Shown here: one piece after another, positions 25,136 through 34,109 of the stretch
Position numbering within the stretch: position 1 is the stretch's first letter
Layout of the letters: the number at the start of each line of letters is the position of its first letter
From: Chloroflexota bacterium
Lineage (GTDB): Bacteria; Chloroflexota; Dehalococcoidia; Lucifugimonadales; GCA-2722455
Length of the DNA: 64,000 nt
Direction of reading: 5' to 3'
Assembly: GCA_002722455.1 (NCBI GenBank)
Contig: PBMB01000021.1
Coordinates: forward strand, 1 to 64,000
The notes under the pieces: generated by a model
What the model was told of the DNA's origin: nothing
Seen by the model: the letters and a program-made list of their open reading frames with translations, nothing else
Databases searched by the model: none
Made by a program: the position numbers and the translations under genes

Positions 25136-26545
25136 TTAAAATGAATATTTCATTTTTTTATTGCCATCAGTATCAACATTAAATAATTTGGCAAGAACTT
25201 CAAAATTATGTTTTTGTTTTTTGTCTAATGTAACATTGTTTAAAATGATGTATTTTAATCCATTAATAAACTGCTCACGATTGTCACGGTTAATGTGATC
25301 AGTAGGAAAATCAGAATTTAAAATACCAAGACATTTAATCAACTTTTCTTTTTCTGCCGACTCTTTTTTATGTTTTTCTACTTTTTTCTTGGCAACACTT
25401 CTAAACCATGCTGATTTTTGTGTTGTAGTCGCATTGTTGATAATATCATTTTGATTTGAACCTGATTCACATTGATTGTCGATTTCTTTTTTATCAAGAG
25501 ATTCTTTGTGTTCTTTGAACTTATGAGCAATTTTGGTATGAAAATTTTTAATTACTTTTTCATAATCCTTTTTTGTCAATACTTTTGTTTTTACATTGGA
25601 ATAATCGAATCCAACAGAATGTGCAATTGCTTTTTCAGAAATGTTTACACCTTCAATCGCTTTTTCATGAATCTCAGAAATAGATTTAGGCATTTTAACA
25701 CAATCAGCAACATAACAGTTGATCAGTTCTTGTTTTGAAAAATCAAGCTTGCCTTTATATTGATAAACTCGATCATTTTCTTCTGGTATATTTGTTTCTA
25801 ATACGATAGGTCGGAAATAGCGTTCATTTCCATTTTTACATAGACAAGAACCTTCCATTTTTGGTATACCATATAAATTAATTGAATTTGAAATAATATC
25901 TACAGAATCACTTTTGAGTTCATATTTTATAGAATCTAAGACGTTACAGCGCATATAAGAAAGAGACGAGATATTGGCTTTATACATTTCAGAAATATAA
26001 ACACCTTGTTCAAAGATAGCTTTCGAACTACAATGAAGAGATACGCCAGTTTTAAGAATATAACCGTCAGAGGCTTTAAACAAAGAATCTCTGTCACATT
26101 CAATATACATGGAAAAAGCCATTATGTTTTTTGTCAAAAAATAACTTTTTCGTTTTAATTTTATATAAATACTGGTTGAAATTAGATTCTCTGTTATGAA
26201 CTTAGAATTATCTAATGTAATAGTGCGAACATCAGCAGGTAGATTTGCTTTTCTAAAAGGAGAATCTTTATCATTAGAAAGATTTTTAATCTCAATATTA
26301 GAATCAGAAACAAGAATATTTTTGATATCATATGTTAAAAATAACGAGACATTATTTCTTGCGTGTTTCTTTTTTGCAGTGATGTAAAGAGTATCACCTC
26401 TTTTTTTAGAAGTGAATGATTTTATGCTGGCAATATCGCCATAAATATTATTGCTTTTACATTTGTCGTTTGCATTTTTAAAACTAAGAGTTAAATGCTC
26501 AAAGTCTCTAAAATGGATTTTGTTTACTTTACCAAAACCAAACAT
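25136..26545 (-). CDS. Cytosolic GIN/DUF2807-like beta-repeat protein with helical C-terminus
   Basis: The protein has 469 aa and no signal peptide. The first 230 residues consist of short beta strands with recurring S/N-I/V-x-L/I patterns resembling the beta-helix of the head GIN (DUF2807) domain. A charged linker (about 330-400) follows, then a C-terminal module NREQFINGLKYIILNN ... LAKLFNVD ending KMKYSF. The 28637 protein has the same order and a similar C-terminal module, so the two are paralogs. DUF2807 proteins are normally exported; the absence of a signal here is unusual. Function is unknown. Confidence 0.72.
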   Translation of the reverse strand: MFGFGKVNKIHFRDFEHLTLSFKNANDKCKSNNIYGDIASIKSFTSKKRGDTLYITAKKKHARNNVSLFLTYDIKNILVSDSNIEIKNLSNDKDSPFRKANLPADVRTITLDNSKFITENLISTSIYIKLKRKSYFLTKNIMAFSMYIECDRDSLFKASDGYILKTGVSLHCSSKAIFEQGVYISEMYKANISSLSYMRCNVLDSIKYELKSDSVDIISNSINLYGIPKMEGSCLCKNGNERYFRPIVLETNIPEENDRVYQYKGKLDFSKQELINCYVADCVKMPKSISEIHEKAIEGVNISEKAIAHSVGFDYSNVKTKVLTKKDYEKVIKNFHTKIAHKFKEHKESLDKKEIDNQCESGSNQNDIINNATTTQKSAWFRSVAKKKVEKHKKESAEKEKLIKCLGILNSDFPTDHINRDNREQFINGLKYIILNNVTLDKKQKHNFEVLAKLFNVDTDGNKKMKYSF

Positions 26546-26607
26546 TATAAATCCTCTTTATGATACTGAATGACCGTCATTGTATCACATTGAGGATATA
26601 TTTTCAA

Positions 26608-26640
26608 TAAAAAAAGAGAGTTAAAAAACTCTCTTTTTCC
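26608..26640 (-). terminator. Rho-independent terminator
   Basis: AGAGAGTT-AAAA-AACTCTCT with T/A runs lies just past the stop of the 26642 gene on the minus strand. Confidence 0.85.
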
Positions 26641-26641
26641 T

Positions 26642-28141
26642 TTATCTTAGAATGGTTAATGCTTTTTGAGATAGGTCTTTTGGAAGTGATTCTAATTTAC
26701 TTTGAAGTGCAGTTTTAAGTTTGTCTTCAAATACGTCTGCGACTTCTTCACGAGATTCAGCAGCAGAATCTAACAAAGATCGTGCGGTTTCTTCTAAAAC
26801 ATTTTCAATAGTAGACATTAAAGATAAGATATTTTCTTTGTCTGCTTTTTTAAATGTGCCATTCTCTAGTTTATCAGCCAAAAGAAGAACAAGTTTTTCT
26901 AGTTTGTCTGTTTGACCTTTGAATTTAGCGTCAATATCTTTTTCTTCGTGAACAAAGTTTTGAAGTTTAATAAAAGGAACAGTTTGTCCAGTAAATTGTT
27001 TTATTGTTCCAAAAATAAAATCTTCATCTTTCGAAGCTCGAAGAAGTAACATTAGGTCGTGAGAAGAAAAATGAATACGCATATATTCACGCTGCAAACG
27101 ATGTTCTACTTTATGACTTTCAAATGATTGAGATAAACCTAAGCGCATTTCAATAACACGATTGCTTGTGTTTTTACCGTCTGAAAGAATTTCTCTCGAA
27201 CGTAATGTATTGATCGCAAGCGCACCATTTTCCAGTTTAAGGTTTCTGTTACGAGATTCTAGTCCATTTTTAAGAGTCTGAACATAATCTCTTAACTTGC
27301 TATTATCAGAACGCTCTGAGATAGACTTAAAGATAGTATAACGTTCTTGTTTTTCTTCTTTAGTGAATCCACCGTTAACATACCAATTTAAGTAATCAGT
27401 TTCATTGTTTTCTTCTTTATATCCTAATGTAAGCACAGGTGCGTCTTTATAAAAAGAAAGCTTTTGAATTGTAGACATAACCTCATGTTTAACACTATTA
27501 ATATCTTTATTTAAATCTTCAACTAAAACGTCAATAGAATCTTTAATGTCAGCTTTTAAATTTTGAGAATGAGCTTTCATAGAAGTAACGATAGTTTTAA
27601 CATTCTTTTTAGATGGTTTTGATTTTTTTAATTCTTTTTCAATGTTATCAAGAGCCTCTAAAAGATAATTAGAATGTTTATCAACATCTTCTTCTGCCAA
27701 AGCTTTTGCTCTTTCTAAACTATTGTTGTTGTCTTGTTCTAAAATAGGGTAATGTTTATTGTTTAGTGTGATAGTAGTTGTAGGAACACAATCACCACCT
27801 TGCTCGATAAATGCACGAGACAATTCCTCATCAGAGATCAAAACTTCACATAAAACTTTACCTGCTTTAATGTCCTTACGGTCATTTTTATTAACTAATG
27901 CTTCACGAACAAGAATTTTATTTGTAGTAAGTGTCTTCTGAACAGCAGAATACAATGTAGTAGGTTCTTTAAATTGAACAGGATTAATGGTGATAATACA
28001 ATTAGAAAGGTGAGACAAGTAACCATCTTTTTCGGTGACTTCTAGGCTATTGATTTCTTTAACTTCGTCAAAAACCCAATTGTTTTTTTCAACAACAGGT
28101 GAAATATCATTTAAATCTTTATCTACATTAATCTTAAACAT
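26642..28141 (-). CDS. Large cytosolic protein with coiled coils, unknown function
   Basis: The start was placed at ATG 28141 after AGAGAGAC. The protein has 499 aa. An N-terminal alpha/beta part (1-135) is followed by a long helical region (140-240) with heptads (VDKHSNYLLEALDNIEKEL), a central mixed part and a C-terminal coiled coil (400-490). Base composition is slightly richer in G+C than the neighbours (codons such as CGT, GCG, GTC are more frequent), which may point to high expression. Single gene with terminator. No family is recognised. Confidence 0.82.
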   Translation of the reverse strand: MFKINVDKDLNDISPVVEKNNWVFDEVKEINSLEVTEKDGYLSHLSNCIITINPVQFKEPTTLYSAVQKTLTTNKILVREALVNKNDRKDIKAGKVLCEVLISDEELSRAFIEQGGDCVPTTTITLNNKHYPILEQDNNNSLERAKALAEEDVDKHSNYLLEALDNIEKELKKSKPSKKNVKTIVTSMKAHSQNLKADIKDSIDVLVEDLNKDINSVKHEVMSTIQKLSFYKDAPVLTLGYKEENNETDYLNWYVNGGFTKEEKQERYTIFKSISERSDNSKLRDYVQTLKNGLESRNRNLKLENGALAINTLRSREILSDGKNTSNRVIEMRLGLSQSFESHKVEHRLQREYMRIHFSSHDLMLLLRASKDEDFIFGTIKQFTGQTVPFIKLQNFVHEEKDIDAKFKGQTDKLEKLVLLLADKLENGTFKKADKENILSLMSTIENVLEETARSLLDSAAESREEVADVFEDKLKTALQSKLESLPKDLSQKALTILR

Positions 28142-28189
28142 TTTTTGTCTCTCTAATTCTTTAATGTTGATATTATACAAAACACGGAA

Positions 28190-28215
28190 TAAAAAAGCAA
28201 CAAAAAAGTTGCTTT
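28190..28215 (-). terminator. Rho-independent terminator
   Basis: AAAGCAAC-TTTTTT-GTTGCTTT followed by TTTATT on the minus strand ends the 28214 gene. Confidence 0.85.
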
Positions 28216-28579
28216 AATTAAAATCTTTTATAATTTGATATTCTGGAACATCAACCAGCATGAAAAGTTCTGCTTTTTTTAATGCCTGAAAATAATCACA
28301 GACTTTGACTTTTCCTTCTTTATTTTTGCTCGTCATAATCTCTTTAAGTAAATATTGCATATTGTTTTCATAATCATGATCTACACAATAAATAGGAAAA
28401 AAACATAAAGTATAAGTAGGTTCATTTTTTGAATTTCTTGTTCTGTTTAGTATAAAAAGTGGTTGTTCTGAAAAAGCTGCTTTTTTGAACTGTGTATTGT
28501 GATTTAACCAATTCAGATTATGTCTATTTTCGATATAAATTTTTTCATTGATTTGATATTTAAAATGTTGTTCTGTCAT
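28214..28579 (-). CDS. Small soluble protein of unknown function
   Basis: The protein has 121 aa. Aromatic/Asn-rich N-terminus, central beta-like stretch (TYTLCFFPIYCVDHDYENN), Lys-rich C-terminus. The layout (N-terminal QPLFILNR, then short strands) faintly recalls the 17303-17662 product (NPFYIIDRG...), but the similarity is too weak to assert homology. Own promoter and terminator. Confidence 0.75.
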   Translation of the reverse strand: MTEQHFKYQINEKIYIENRHNLNWLNHNTQFKKAAFSEQPLFILNRTRNSKNEPTYTLCFFPIYCVDHDYENNMQYLLKEIMTSKNKEGKVKVCDYFQALKKAELFMLVDVPEYQIIKDFN

Positions 28580-28608
28580 AAATAAAATAAACTCCTGATA
28601 CTATCGAA

Positions 28609-28636
28609 ATAATATCAAACAAAAAAAATAAATCAA
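28609..28636 (-). promoter_or_regulatory. Promoter TTGATT-16-TATTAT
   Basis: On the minus strand TTGATT, a T-rich 16-base spacer ending TTTGA and TATTAT stand before the 28579 start, in the style repeated across the window. Confidence 0.6.
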
Positions 28637-29608
28637 TTAAAATATAAACTTTTTCTTTTTAATGTTGTATAAATAGAATATTTTTTCAACATTGTCACTT
28701 TGAAGTTGATTTAAATCATCTTTTTCTTCAGTAGATAAATTTTGAATAAGATTAAGAATATTTTCTCTATTATTGTCATTTATGTTTTCAAAACAGAAAT
28801 CTTGGTTTAAGAAAGTTAAAATATCAGTTCCTTCAATTCTAACCCTGTAATCTGATAAAAGTTCTTTACGTTTTTTAAGAACAGGAAACGATCTTTGTTC
28901 TGTTTTTTTATCAATTTCAATATTGTTAATTGTTAATAAATTAGGTTTCTGTTTGTAAGATATGTTTACAATGTCCACGATACTGTCATCGATTTTAAGG
29001 TCAGCATGATTACAAATATTCATATTAATATGAGATGTTGTCATAATATCACCAGATAAGTTATAAACATTACTCTTTTCCAATGAGCAACTAGAACAGT
29101 TTTTAAAAACACCATTTAAATTAAAGATATTTCCTCTTCCTAAAACAATAGTAGAGTGATTTAAAACACTTAAATTAACAGATACATTTTTAACAGAATC
29201 ATTTTTAGCATAAACAATAAAACTAGATTCACCTTGCAATCCGATTGATATATCTTTTGTAAAAACAAAATTATTAACATGTAGTTCTGAATGTTCTGTT
29301 AGGACAACTTCTTTGATATCTCTAATCAACTCTGATTTAAAGCTTACAAAATCATTGCCGAATAGAGAATCTAATTCAGAATACCTTATTGCAATCCAAG
29401 GTCTAAAACTACTTCTTCTTAATGTGGAAATACGAGCTTCATCTTTCAGATCAACATAAAGAACACCTTTTCTGACTTCATACTTAATATATTGAATATG
29501 TTCATAATTAATTTTAACACTTGGTTTAGAGAATGCATCAACTTTAATCAATTGAACATTAATGCTTCCATTTACAATGATTTTTTTAAAACTATCTAGA
29601 TAATCCAT
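28637..29608 (-). CDS. Cytosolic GIN/DUF2807-like protein
   Basis: The protein has 323 aa. Its first 90 residues follow the head GIN domain pattern: FKKIIVNGSINVQLIKVD, then IKYEVRKGVLYVDLKDEA. The next 150 residues are beta-helix-like repeats with recurring S/N-x-V/I. The C-terminal module NRENILNLIQNL...EKIFYLYNI ends KKKFIF, matching the 25136 protein. No signal peptide is present, although DUF2807 proteins are usually exported. It is divergent from the fibrinogen-like operon. Role unknown; adhesion or assembly is only suggested by the exported relatives. Confidence 0.75.
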   Translation of the reverse strand: MDYLDSFKKIIVNGSINVQLIKVDAFSKPSVKINYEHIQYIKYEVRKGVLYVDLKDEARISTLRRSSFRPWIAIRYSELDSLFGNDFVSFKSELIRDIKEVVLTEHSELHVNNFVFTKDISIGLQGESSFIVYAKNDSVKNVSVNLSVLNHSTIVLGRGNIFNLNGVFKNCSSCSLEKSNVYNLSGDIMTTSHINMNICNHADLKIDDSIVDIVNISYKQKPNLLTINNIEIDKKTEQRSFPVLKKRKELLSDYRVRIEGTDILTFLNQDFCFENINDNNRENILNLIQNLSTEEKDDLNQLQSDNVEKIFYLYNIKKKKFIF

Positions 29609-29811
29609 AAAATTTCCTTTTTTATTGATTTTAAAATCATTTCATTTTTCTTTTTTTTGTCAAAGGCTAAATTTTCTTTAAAATAGATTTCATTTATTTA
29701 AAGGAAAAAAAATAAAATAAAAAAAAATAATTATAAAAAAAGAATATTTTATTGTCTTTTTGAATGTAAATGTTATTAATTTATTAGATGATAAATAAAG
29801 GATTAAAAAGA

Positions 29812-30822
29812 ATGAATGTAAACAAGAAAACCTTAGCTTTTTATATAAGTATATTCTTTGTTTCTAATGTTAATGCTTCTGGTTTTAAAGTATTGGTTTC
29901 CCAAGAAGATAATGCTTATGGAGTAGATAAAATAACAGAAGTTGTTGAATACACAGAATGGCTAAATGAAGGTTTAGAATATGATTGTTCTACACCAACA
30001 CCATTAGAAAAAAATATTTATCAAAATACATTATTTAACCAATCTTATGATTGTGTTCAAAAACAAACAAGAAATAAAAATACATATTTCGAATATTCTG
30101 AATCTAGTAGAAAAGATTTAATAAAAATAGAAAAAGAAGAACAAATATTAACTGTAAATCATACAGAAAGAAAATCAGGTTCATTTTTAGCAAAATCTTG
30201 TAATGAAATAAAGAGTTCACAAGGTTCAATAGGTGATGGTATTTATAACATTTATCCTTCAGGTTCTGCAGAAAGTGCTTATTGTGATATGACAACAGAT
30301 AATGGTGGCTGGACATTAGTGGGTAGATCAAAAGCCACAGGGAATTCAAGAGAATCTGCTTGCACTGGCTCGAATGCAAACTATACAAGTTTCGGTTGGA
30401 TTCATACAATGGGTTCTCTATCTAACGATAGTATAGGATACTCAATGGGTGTATTAAATAAAAACATAGATTTTACAGAAGTTCTTTTTGGAGAATATTC
30501 AACGGGTAAAACTTGGGGAAACTGGGTTTATAAACATTCATTATCAAAATCACATTTACAGTCATTAAATACAAATACTCAAGTTATTGGTTATCCAGAA
30601 CCAGTAATAGGTGGAAATACGAGTTTTGGTATGGCAGCTCAAATAGGGGCGATAGATAAACAACATTTCTTTTTTAGAGATTCTTCCGTTTATTCCACTT
30701 ATGGTTTAATGGAAGACGGCTGGTATAGTTGTTATGGAAATGGAACAACAAATACTCATTCAACTCCTGCTAATTTTGGTGGTAATATTAATTATCAACC
30801 AGGTATGGTATTTGTAAGATAA
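29812..30822 (+). CDS. Secreted fibrinogen-like (YCD..GGW) protein 1
   Basis: The start was placed at ATG 29812 with AAGGA upstream; an in-frame ATG eight codons earlier lacks a site. The protein has 336 aa with a signal peptide ending near SNVNA. The N-terminal half (to about 140) is shared with the next two genes. The C-terminal half opens with SCNEIKSSQGSIGDGIYNI and YCDMTTDNGGW, the bacterial fibrinogen-like signature with Asn at the first Gly of GGGW. The remainder diverges from classical domains. Such domains bind acetylated sugars or proteins in animals; for this copy the ligand is unknown. First gene of a three-gene operon. Confidence 0.85.
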   Translation: MNVNKKTLAFYISIFFVSNVNASGFKVLVSQEDNAYGVDKITEVVEYTEWLNEGLEYDCSTPTPLEKNIYQNTLFNQSYDCVQKQTRNKNTYFEYSESSRKDLIKIEKEEQILTVNHTERKSGSFLAKSCNEIKSSQGSIGDGIYNIYPSGSAESAYCDMTTDNGGWTLVGRSKATGNSRESACTGSNANYTSFGWIHTMGSLSNDSIGYSMGVLNKNIDFTEVLFGEYSTGKTWGNWVYKHSLSKSHLQSLNTNTQVIGYPEPVIGGNTSFGMAAQIGAIDKQHFFFRDSSVYSTYGLMEDGWYSCYGNGTTNTHSTPANFGGNINYQPGMVFVR

Positions 30823-30833
30823 AGGAAAACGAA

Positions 30834-31829
30834 ATGAAGTTAAATAAAATAGCACTACTACTATCAACCGTTTGTTTTACTTCGCAAGCTTCAAACTTTG
30901 TAACAATCATTGATCAAGAGAAATCGAATTATGAAGTGGGTGGATTCGAAACAATAATAGAACATACAAATTGGGTTTTCGATAGAGAAGATAATTGTTC
31001 TTATGACAAAAACGAAGAAGATTACTATTACGGAGTTCCTTTCACAAAGATAAAAACTTGTGATCAATTAGAAACAAGAACAAAAACAGTAAAAATAGTT
31101 TATAATTCTGGCTTTGAAGAGGTTTTGTCAACAACAAAAGAAGAGCGAATATCTGGTCAATTATCAAAAGCCCCAGAATCAACAATAGGTACGCATTTGG
31201 AGGCAAGCTGTAAAGACGCCCTTGCTTTTGATAATACATTAACAACACAACGATACACAATAGCCGTTCCAAATGAAGGAAATGTAAGAGTGACTTGTGA
31301 TATGGATACAGACGGTGGTGGCTGGACAATTATTCAATATAGGAATAGTTTTTATGATTTCTATAAAGATTGGGAAACTTATAAAAATGGATTTGGAACT
31401 TCGTCTAATTTCTGGTTAGGAAATAAATATATTCACGAAATTACAAAAACAGGAACACAAGAATTATATGTTGAATTAATTCACGGAAACGGTGAAAAAA
31501 GATATGCAAGGTATACGAATTTTGCTTTAGATTCAGAAGTAACAAATTATACACTAAGAATTTCAGGATACTCAGGTAACGCTAATGATTCTTTAACAGG
31601 ACACAACAATTATCAATTTTCAACAAAAGACCGAGATAATGATTCTAATAAAAAAGATAATTGTGCCGTTAGATTTAAAGGTGCTTGGTGGTATAGTGCA
31701 TGTCACTCTTCAAATTTAAATGGTTATTATTATAACGGAAATCATACAAGTTATGCAGACGGTATGAATTGGTATCATTGGACAGGTCATTATTATAGTT
31801 TACCAAAAACAAAAATGATGATTAGATAA
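30834..31829 (+). CDS. Secreted fibrinogen-like protein 2 with a complete FReD-type C-terminus
   Basis: The protein has 331 aa and a signal peptide (cleavage near SQAS). The C-terminal domain is the most canonical of the three: TCDMDTDGGGW, then YKNGFG...FWLGN, the acidic loop DRDND (calcium site in animal FReDs), CAVRFKGAWWYSACH with SNLNGYYY, and the closing MNWYHWTGHYYSLPKTKMMIR. The N-terminal domain (DQEKSNYEVGGFETIIEHTNW) is homologous to those of 29812 and 31847. The animal-like completeness suggests horizontal origin or strong functional constraint. It is likely an exported lectin or adhesin. Confidence 0.9.
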   Translation: MKLNKIALLLSTVCFTSQASNFVTIIDQEKSNYEVGGFETIIEHTNWVFDREDNCSYDKNEEDYYYGVPFTKIKTCDQLETRTKTVKIVYNSGFEEVLSTTKEERISGQLSKAPESTIGTHLEASCKDALAFDNTLTTQRYTIAVPNEGNVRVTCDMDTDGGGWTIIQYRNSFYDFYKDWETYKNGFGTSSNFWLGNKYIHEITKTGTQELYVELIHGNGEKRYARYTNFALDSEVTNYTLRISGYSGNANDSLTGHNNYQFSTKDRDNDSNKKDNCAVRFKGAWWYSACHSSNLNGYYYNGNHTSYADGMNWYHWTGHYYSLPKTKMMIR

Positions 31830-31846
31830 TACAAAAAGGACTTAAA

Positions 31847-32872
31847 ATGAAAAATAAGAAAACATTATTAACATTAACGATATCAAGTTCTTTATTTGCA
31901 TTCGCAAATTCAGATTTTGTAACAATTGTAAATGGTAACTCTGTAACATACTTGGGTGATAATTTTAAGGAAGAAACAACATATACAGAATGGGCTTTTG
32001 ATAGAAGCGATAATTGTAATACTGACGCAGTGGCTAGTAGTTATTATTATAATACCGATTTCACTGCAAATACGATATGTAATAATGTAGAATCTAGAAC
32101 AGCTACGGTAATAAGAAAATATTCAGGTGGTAAAGAAGAAGTTATATCCACAACAAAAGAAGAAAGAATTAGTGGTCAAACAACGACAAGCACAACGGCA
32201 AAAGGCTCTCACCTAGAAACAACGTGTAAAGGTATTCAATCGTTTAATGGAAGCTTGCCAAGTGGAGAATACACAATTAATCCGTCTTCAAATATGCAAG
32301 TATATTGTGATATGACAACATCTGGTGGTGGTTGGACATTGGTTCAGAGAGAAGCAATGGCAAATGGTGGTATAAATGAAGCACTATACACAAACTATCC
32401 AGTAAATGAGGGTCAGCCATTAATAGGTTCTCAATATAGAATGTCTAAATCAAATATGGCATTAATAAAATCATTAACAACAGAAATGCGTGTCGATTGT
32501 CGTGGCTCTGATCATCTAGAAACAGGATCTTCAAATTTATTTAATGGTGAAGGTGGTTCTAATGATTGTTATAATAATACAAATGTATTCTATACAAGTG
32601 CTTCATTGAAAGGTTATCATAAAACAAATATTACAATGTGTACTTGGAATACGGGAGTAGGTGCTGGAGTAGGGAAAGGCTGTGCTGGTGCTTTCCATAT
32701 AGATGAAGCAGCTCAATCAGGTTATGGTTGTGGTTTATCAAATTTTCAATGGAACAATGGAACACCAACAGTCAGACATTCAACAGATTCTTTTGCAATA
32801 GCAGTAGTTTCGAAGGACTCAACAACAGATTGTCATAAGTCAAATGCAGAAAGGTATATAATGCTAAGATAA
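31847..32872 (+). CDS. Secreted fibrinogen-like (YCD..GGGW) protein 3
   Basis: The protein has 341 aa. The signal peptide ends near FAFANS. The N-terminal domain aligns with proteins 1 and 2 (TEWAFDRSDNC; STTKEERISGQ is identical in 2 and 3). The C-terminal domain has YCDMTTSGGGWTLVQRE but lacks the calcium loop and the WYHWTGHYYSL end, so it is a divergent member. Eight cysteines after residue 200 suggest several disulfides. AAGGA precedes the ATG. Last gene of the operon. Confidence 0.87.
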   Translation: MKNKKTLLTLTISSSLFAFANSDFVTIVNGNSVTYLGDNFKEETTYTEWAFDRSDNCNTDAVASSYYYNTDFTANTICNNVESRTATVIRKYSGGKEEVISTTKEERISGQTTTSTTAKGSHLETTCKGIQSFNGSLPSGEYTINPSSNMQVYCDMTTSGGGWTLVQREAMANGGINEALYTNYPVNEGQPLIGSQYRMSKSNMALIKSLTTEMRVDCRGSDHLETGSSNLFNGEGGSNDCYNNTNVFYTSASLKGYHKTNITMCTWNTGVGAGVGKGCAGAFHIDEAAQSGYGCGLSNFQWNNGTPTVRHSTDSFAIAVVSKDSTTDCHKSNAERYIMLR

Positions 32873-32874
32873 TT

Positions 32875-32910
32875 AAAAAAAACCGTAATAACAAATTACG
32901 GTTTTTTATT
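32875..32910 (+). terminator. Rho-independent terminator of the fibrinogen-like operon
   Basis: AAACCGTAAT-AACAA-ATTACGGTTT followed by T-rich sequence. Just after it, a 12-base unit TTTTTATTGTCT is repeated in tandem (32,903-32,935) up to the stop of the serine protease. Confidence 0.88.
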
Positions 32911-32929
32911 GTCTTTTTTATTGTCTTTT

Positions 32930-33988
32930 TTATTTTCTTTTTCTAAATAAAGAAATTAAGCCAAGTGAAATCAAACTAAATAGAGGAATGGAACCACCTG
33001 AATCACCTGAACCACCTGAATTATTTTCAGACTCAGAATTGTTTCTAGCAATTTTAATATAATTATATGGAGAGTCAGAAACAATTGCATTTATCCATTT
33101 CGAATAACCTTTTATTTCTGTAAACACCTGCGGTGCGTCCTCTTTTGAACAAGACTCAACATGCCCAAAACTTGTTAAAGCGACTTGTTTGTATTCACCT
33201 GAAGCGTTATCAAAGTAAGATAAAGGTCCTCCTGAATCTCCGTTGCACGAACCAGTATTTGTATCAACAGCTAAGTTTTTAGGTAATACACAGGTTTGTA
33301 ATTCTGGAACAAACGTAATTCCATATGTGTTTAAAACTTGAGTCTCACAGGCATAATCACCAATGTTGAGCAATTGTGCTTTTTGCAATGTCGTCGGTTT
33401 TGTAAAAAAGTCATCAATATAACCAAATCCAACAATCGTAAATTCTGGATTTCCAACAGTATCATTGTAAGCGTTTCTTTCTGTATCAGTAGGAATAGAA
33501 ACATTAACAACATCAGAAGGTAATTTCTTTGATAACTTTATAACAGCGATATCATGAGAAACCAAATTTGGATCGTAATCACCATAGATATAAACTTCTT
33601 CAATGGGATAAACATTACTAACTTTTGCATTTTCATGATTGTCAGTATTTATCATTACAGCTTGTTTTTTAATTGTTTCAGTATCTAAATCTTCAACACA
33701 GTGTGCTGCTGTTAAAATATGCTCTCTGTCTAAAATACTCGAACCACAATAGTGTGCAAATACACTTAAATCTTCTGGTGAGTTTTTAATGTCAGTGTTT
33801 GTAATGATTAATTCTGCATAGTATGGGAAATCTGATATGTTGGCAGTGCTTCCATTTATAACTCTTGGAATGTGTGTTTTGTCATTTTCTACAAAACTCT
33901 TATCTAATGAGTTTATTAAGTGTTGCTGTCCTGCATAAGAACAGGCAGAAAATATTGATAACAATAATATTGATATTTTTGATTTCAT
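32930..33988 (-). CDS. Exported trypsin-like serine protease with GlyGly-CTERM tail
   Basis: The start was placed at ATG 33988 after AAGGA. The protein has 352 aa with a signal peptide (1-19). The propeptide ends at Arg42, followed by VINGSTANISDFPYY, the usual activation site. The triad is His96 (LTAAHC), Asp146 (SHDIAVI) and Ser252 (GSCNGDSGGP). The C-terminus has a Ser/Gly linker, SGGSIPLFSLISLGLISLF and a basic end, the GlyGly-CTERM signal cleaved by rhombosortase in type-II-secreting gammaproteobacteria. Predicted route: Sec, type II secretion, then surface attachment. No rhombosortase gene is in the window. It is adjacent to and convergent with the secreted fibrinogen-like proteins. Confidence 0.92.
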   Translation of the reverse strand: MKSKISILLLSIFSACSYAGQQHLINSLDKSFVENDKTHIPRVINGSTANISDFPYYAELIITNTDIKNSPEDLSVFAHYCGSSILDREHILTAAHCVEDLDTETIKKQAVMINTDNHENAKVSNVYPIEEVYIYGDYDPNLVSHDIAVIKLSKKLPSDVVNVSIPTDTERNAYNDTVGNPEFTIVGFGYIDDFFTKPTTLQKAQLLNIGDYACETQVLNTYGITFVPELQTCVLPKNLAVDTNTGSCNGDSGGPLSYFDNASGEYKQVALTSFGHVESCSKEDAPQVFTEIKGYSKWINAIVSDSPYNYIKIARNNSESENNSGGSGDSGGSIPLFSLISLGLISLFRKRK

Positions 33989-34109
33989 TGTAAGTCCTTT
34001 TATTTTTTTAGTTTTTTTTAGTTCTTTAAGATATAATAATACAATAAAGATAAAGATCAAAAAAAAACAAAGAAAAATTCTTTGTTTTTTATATTATATT
34101 TACTGTTTG

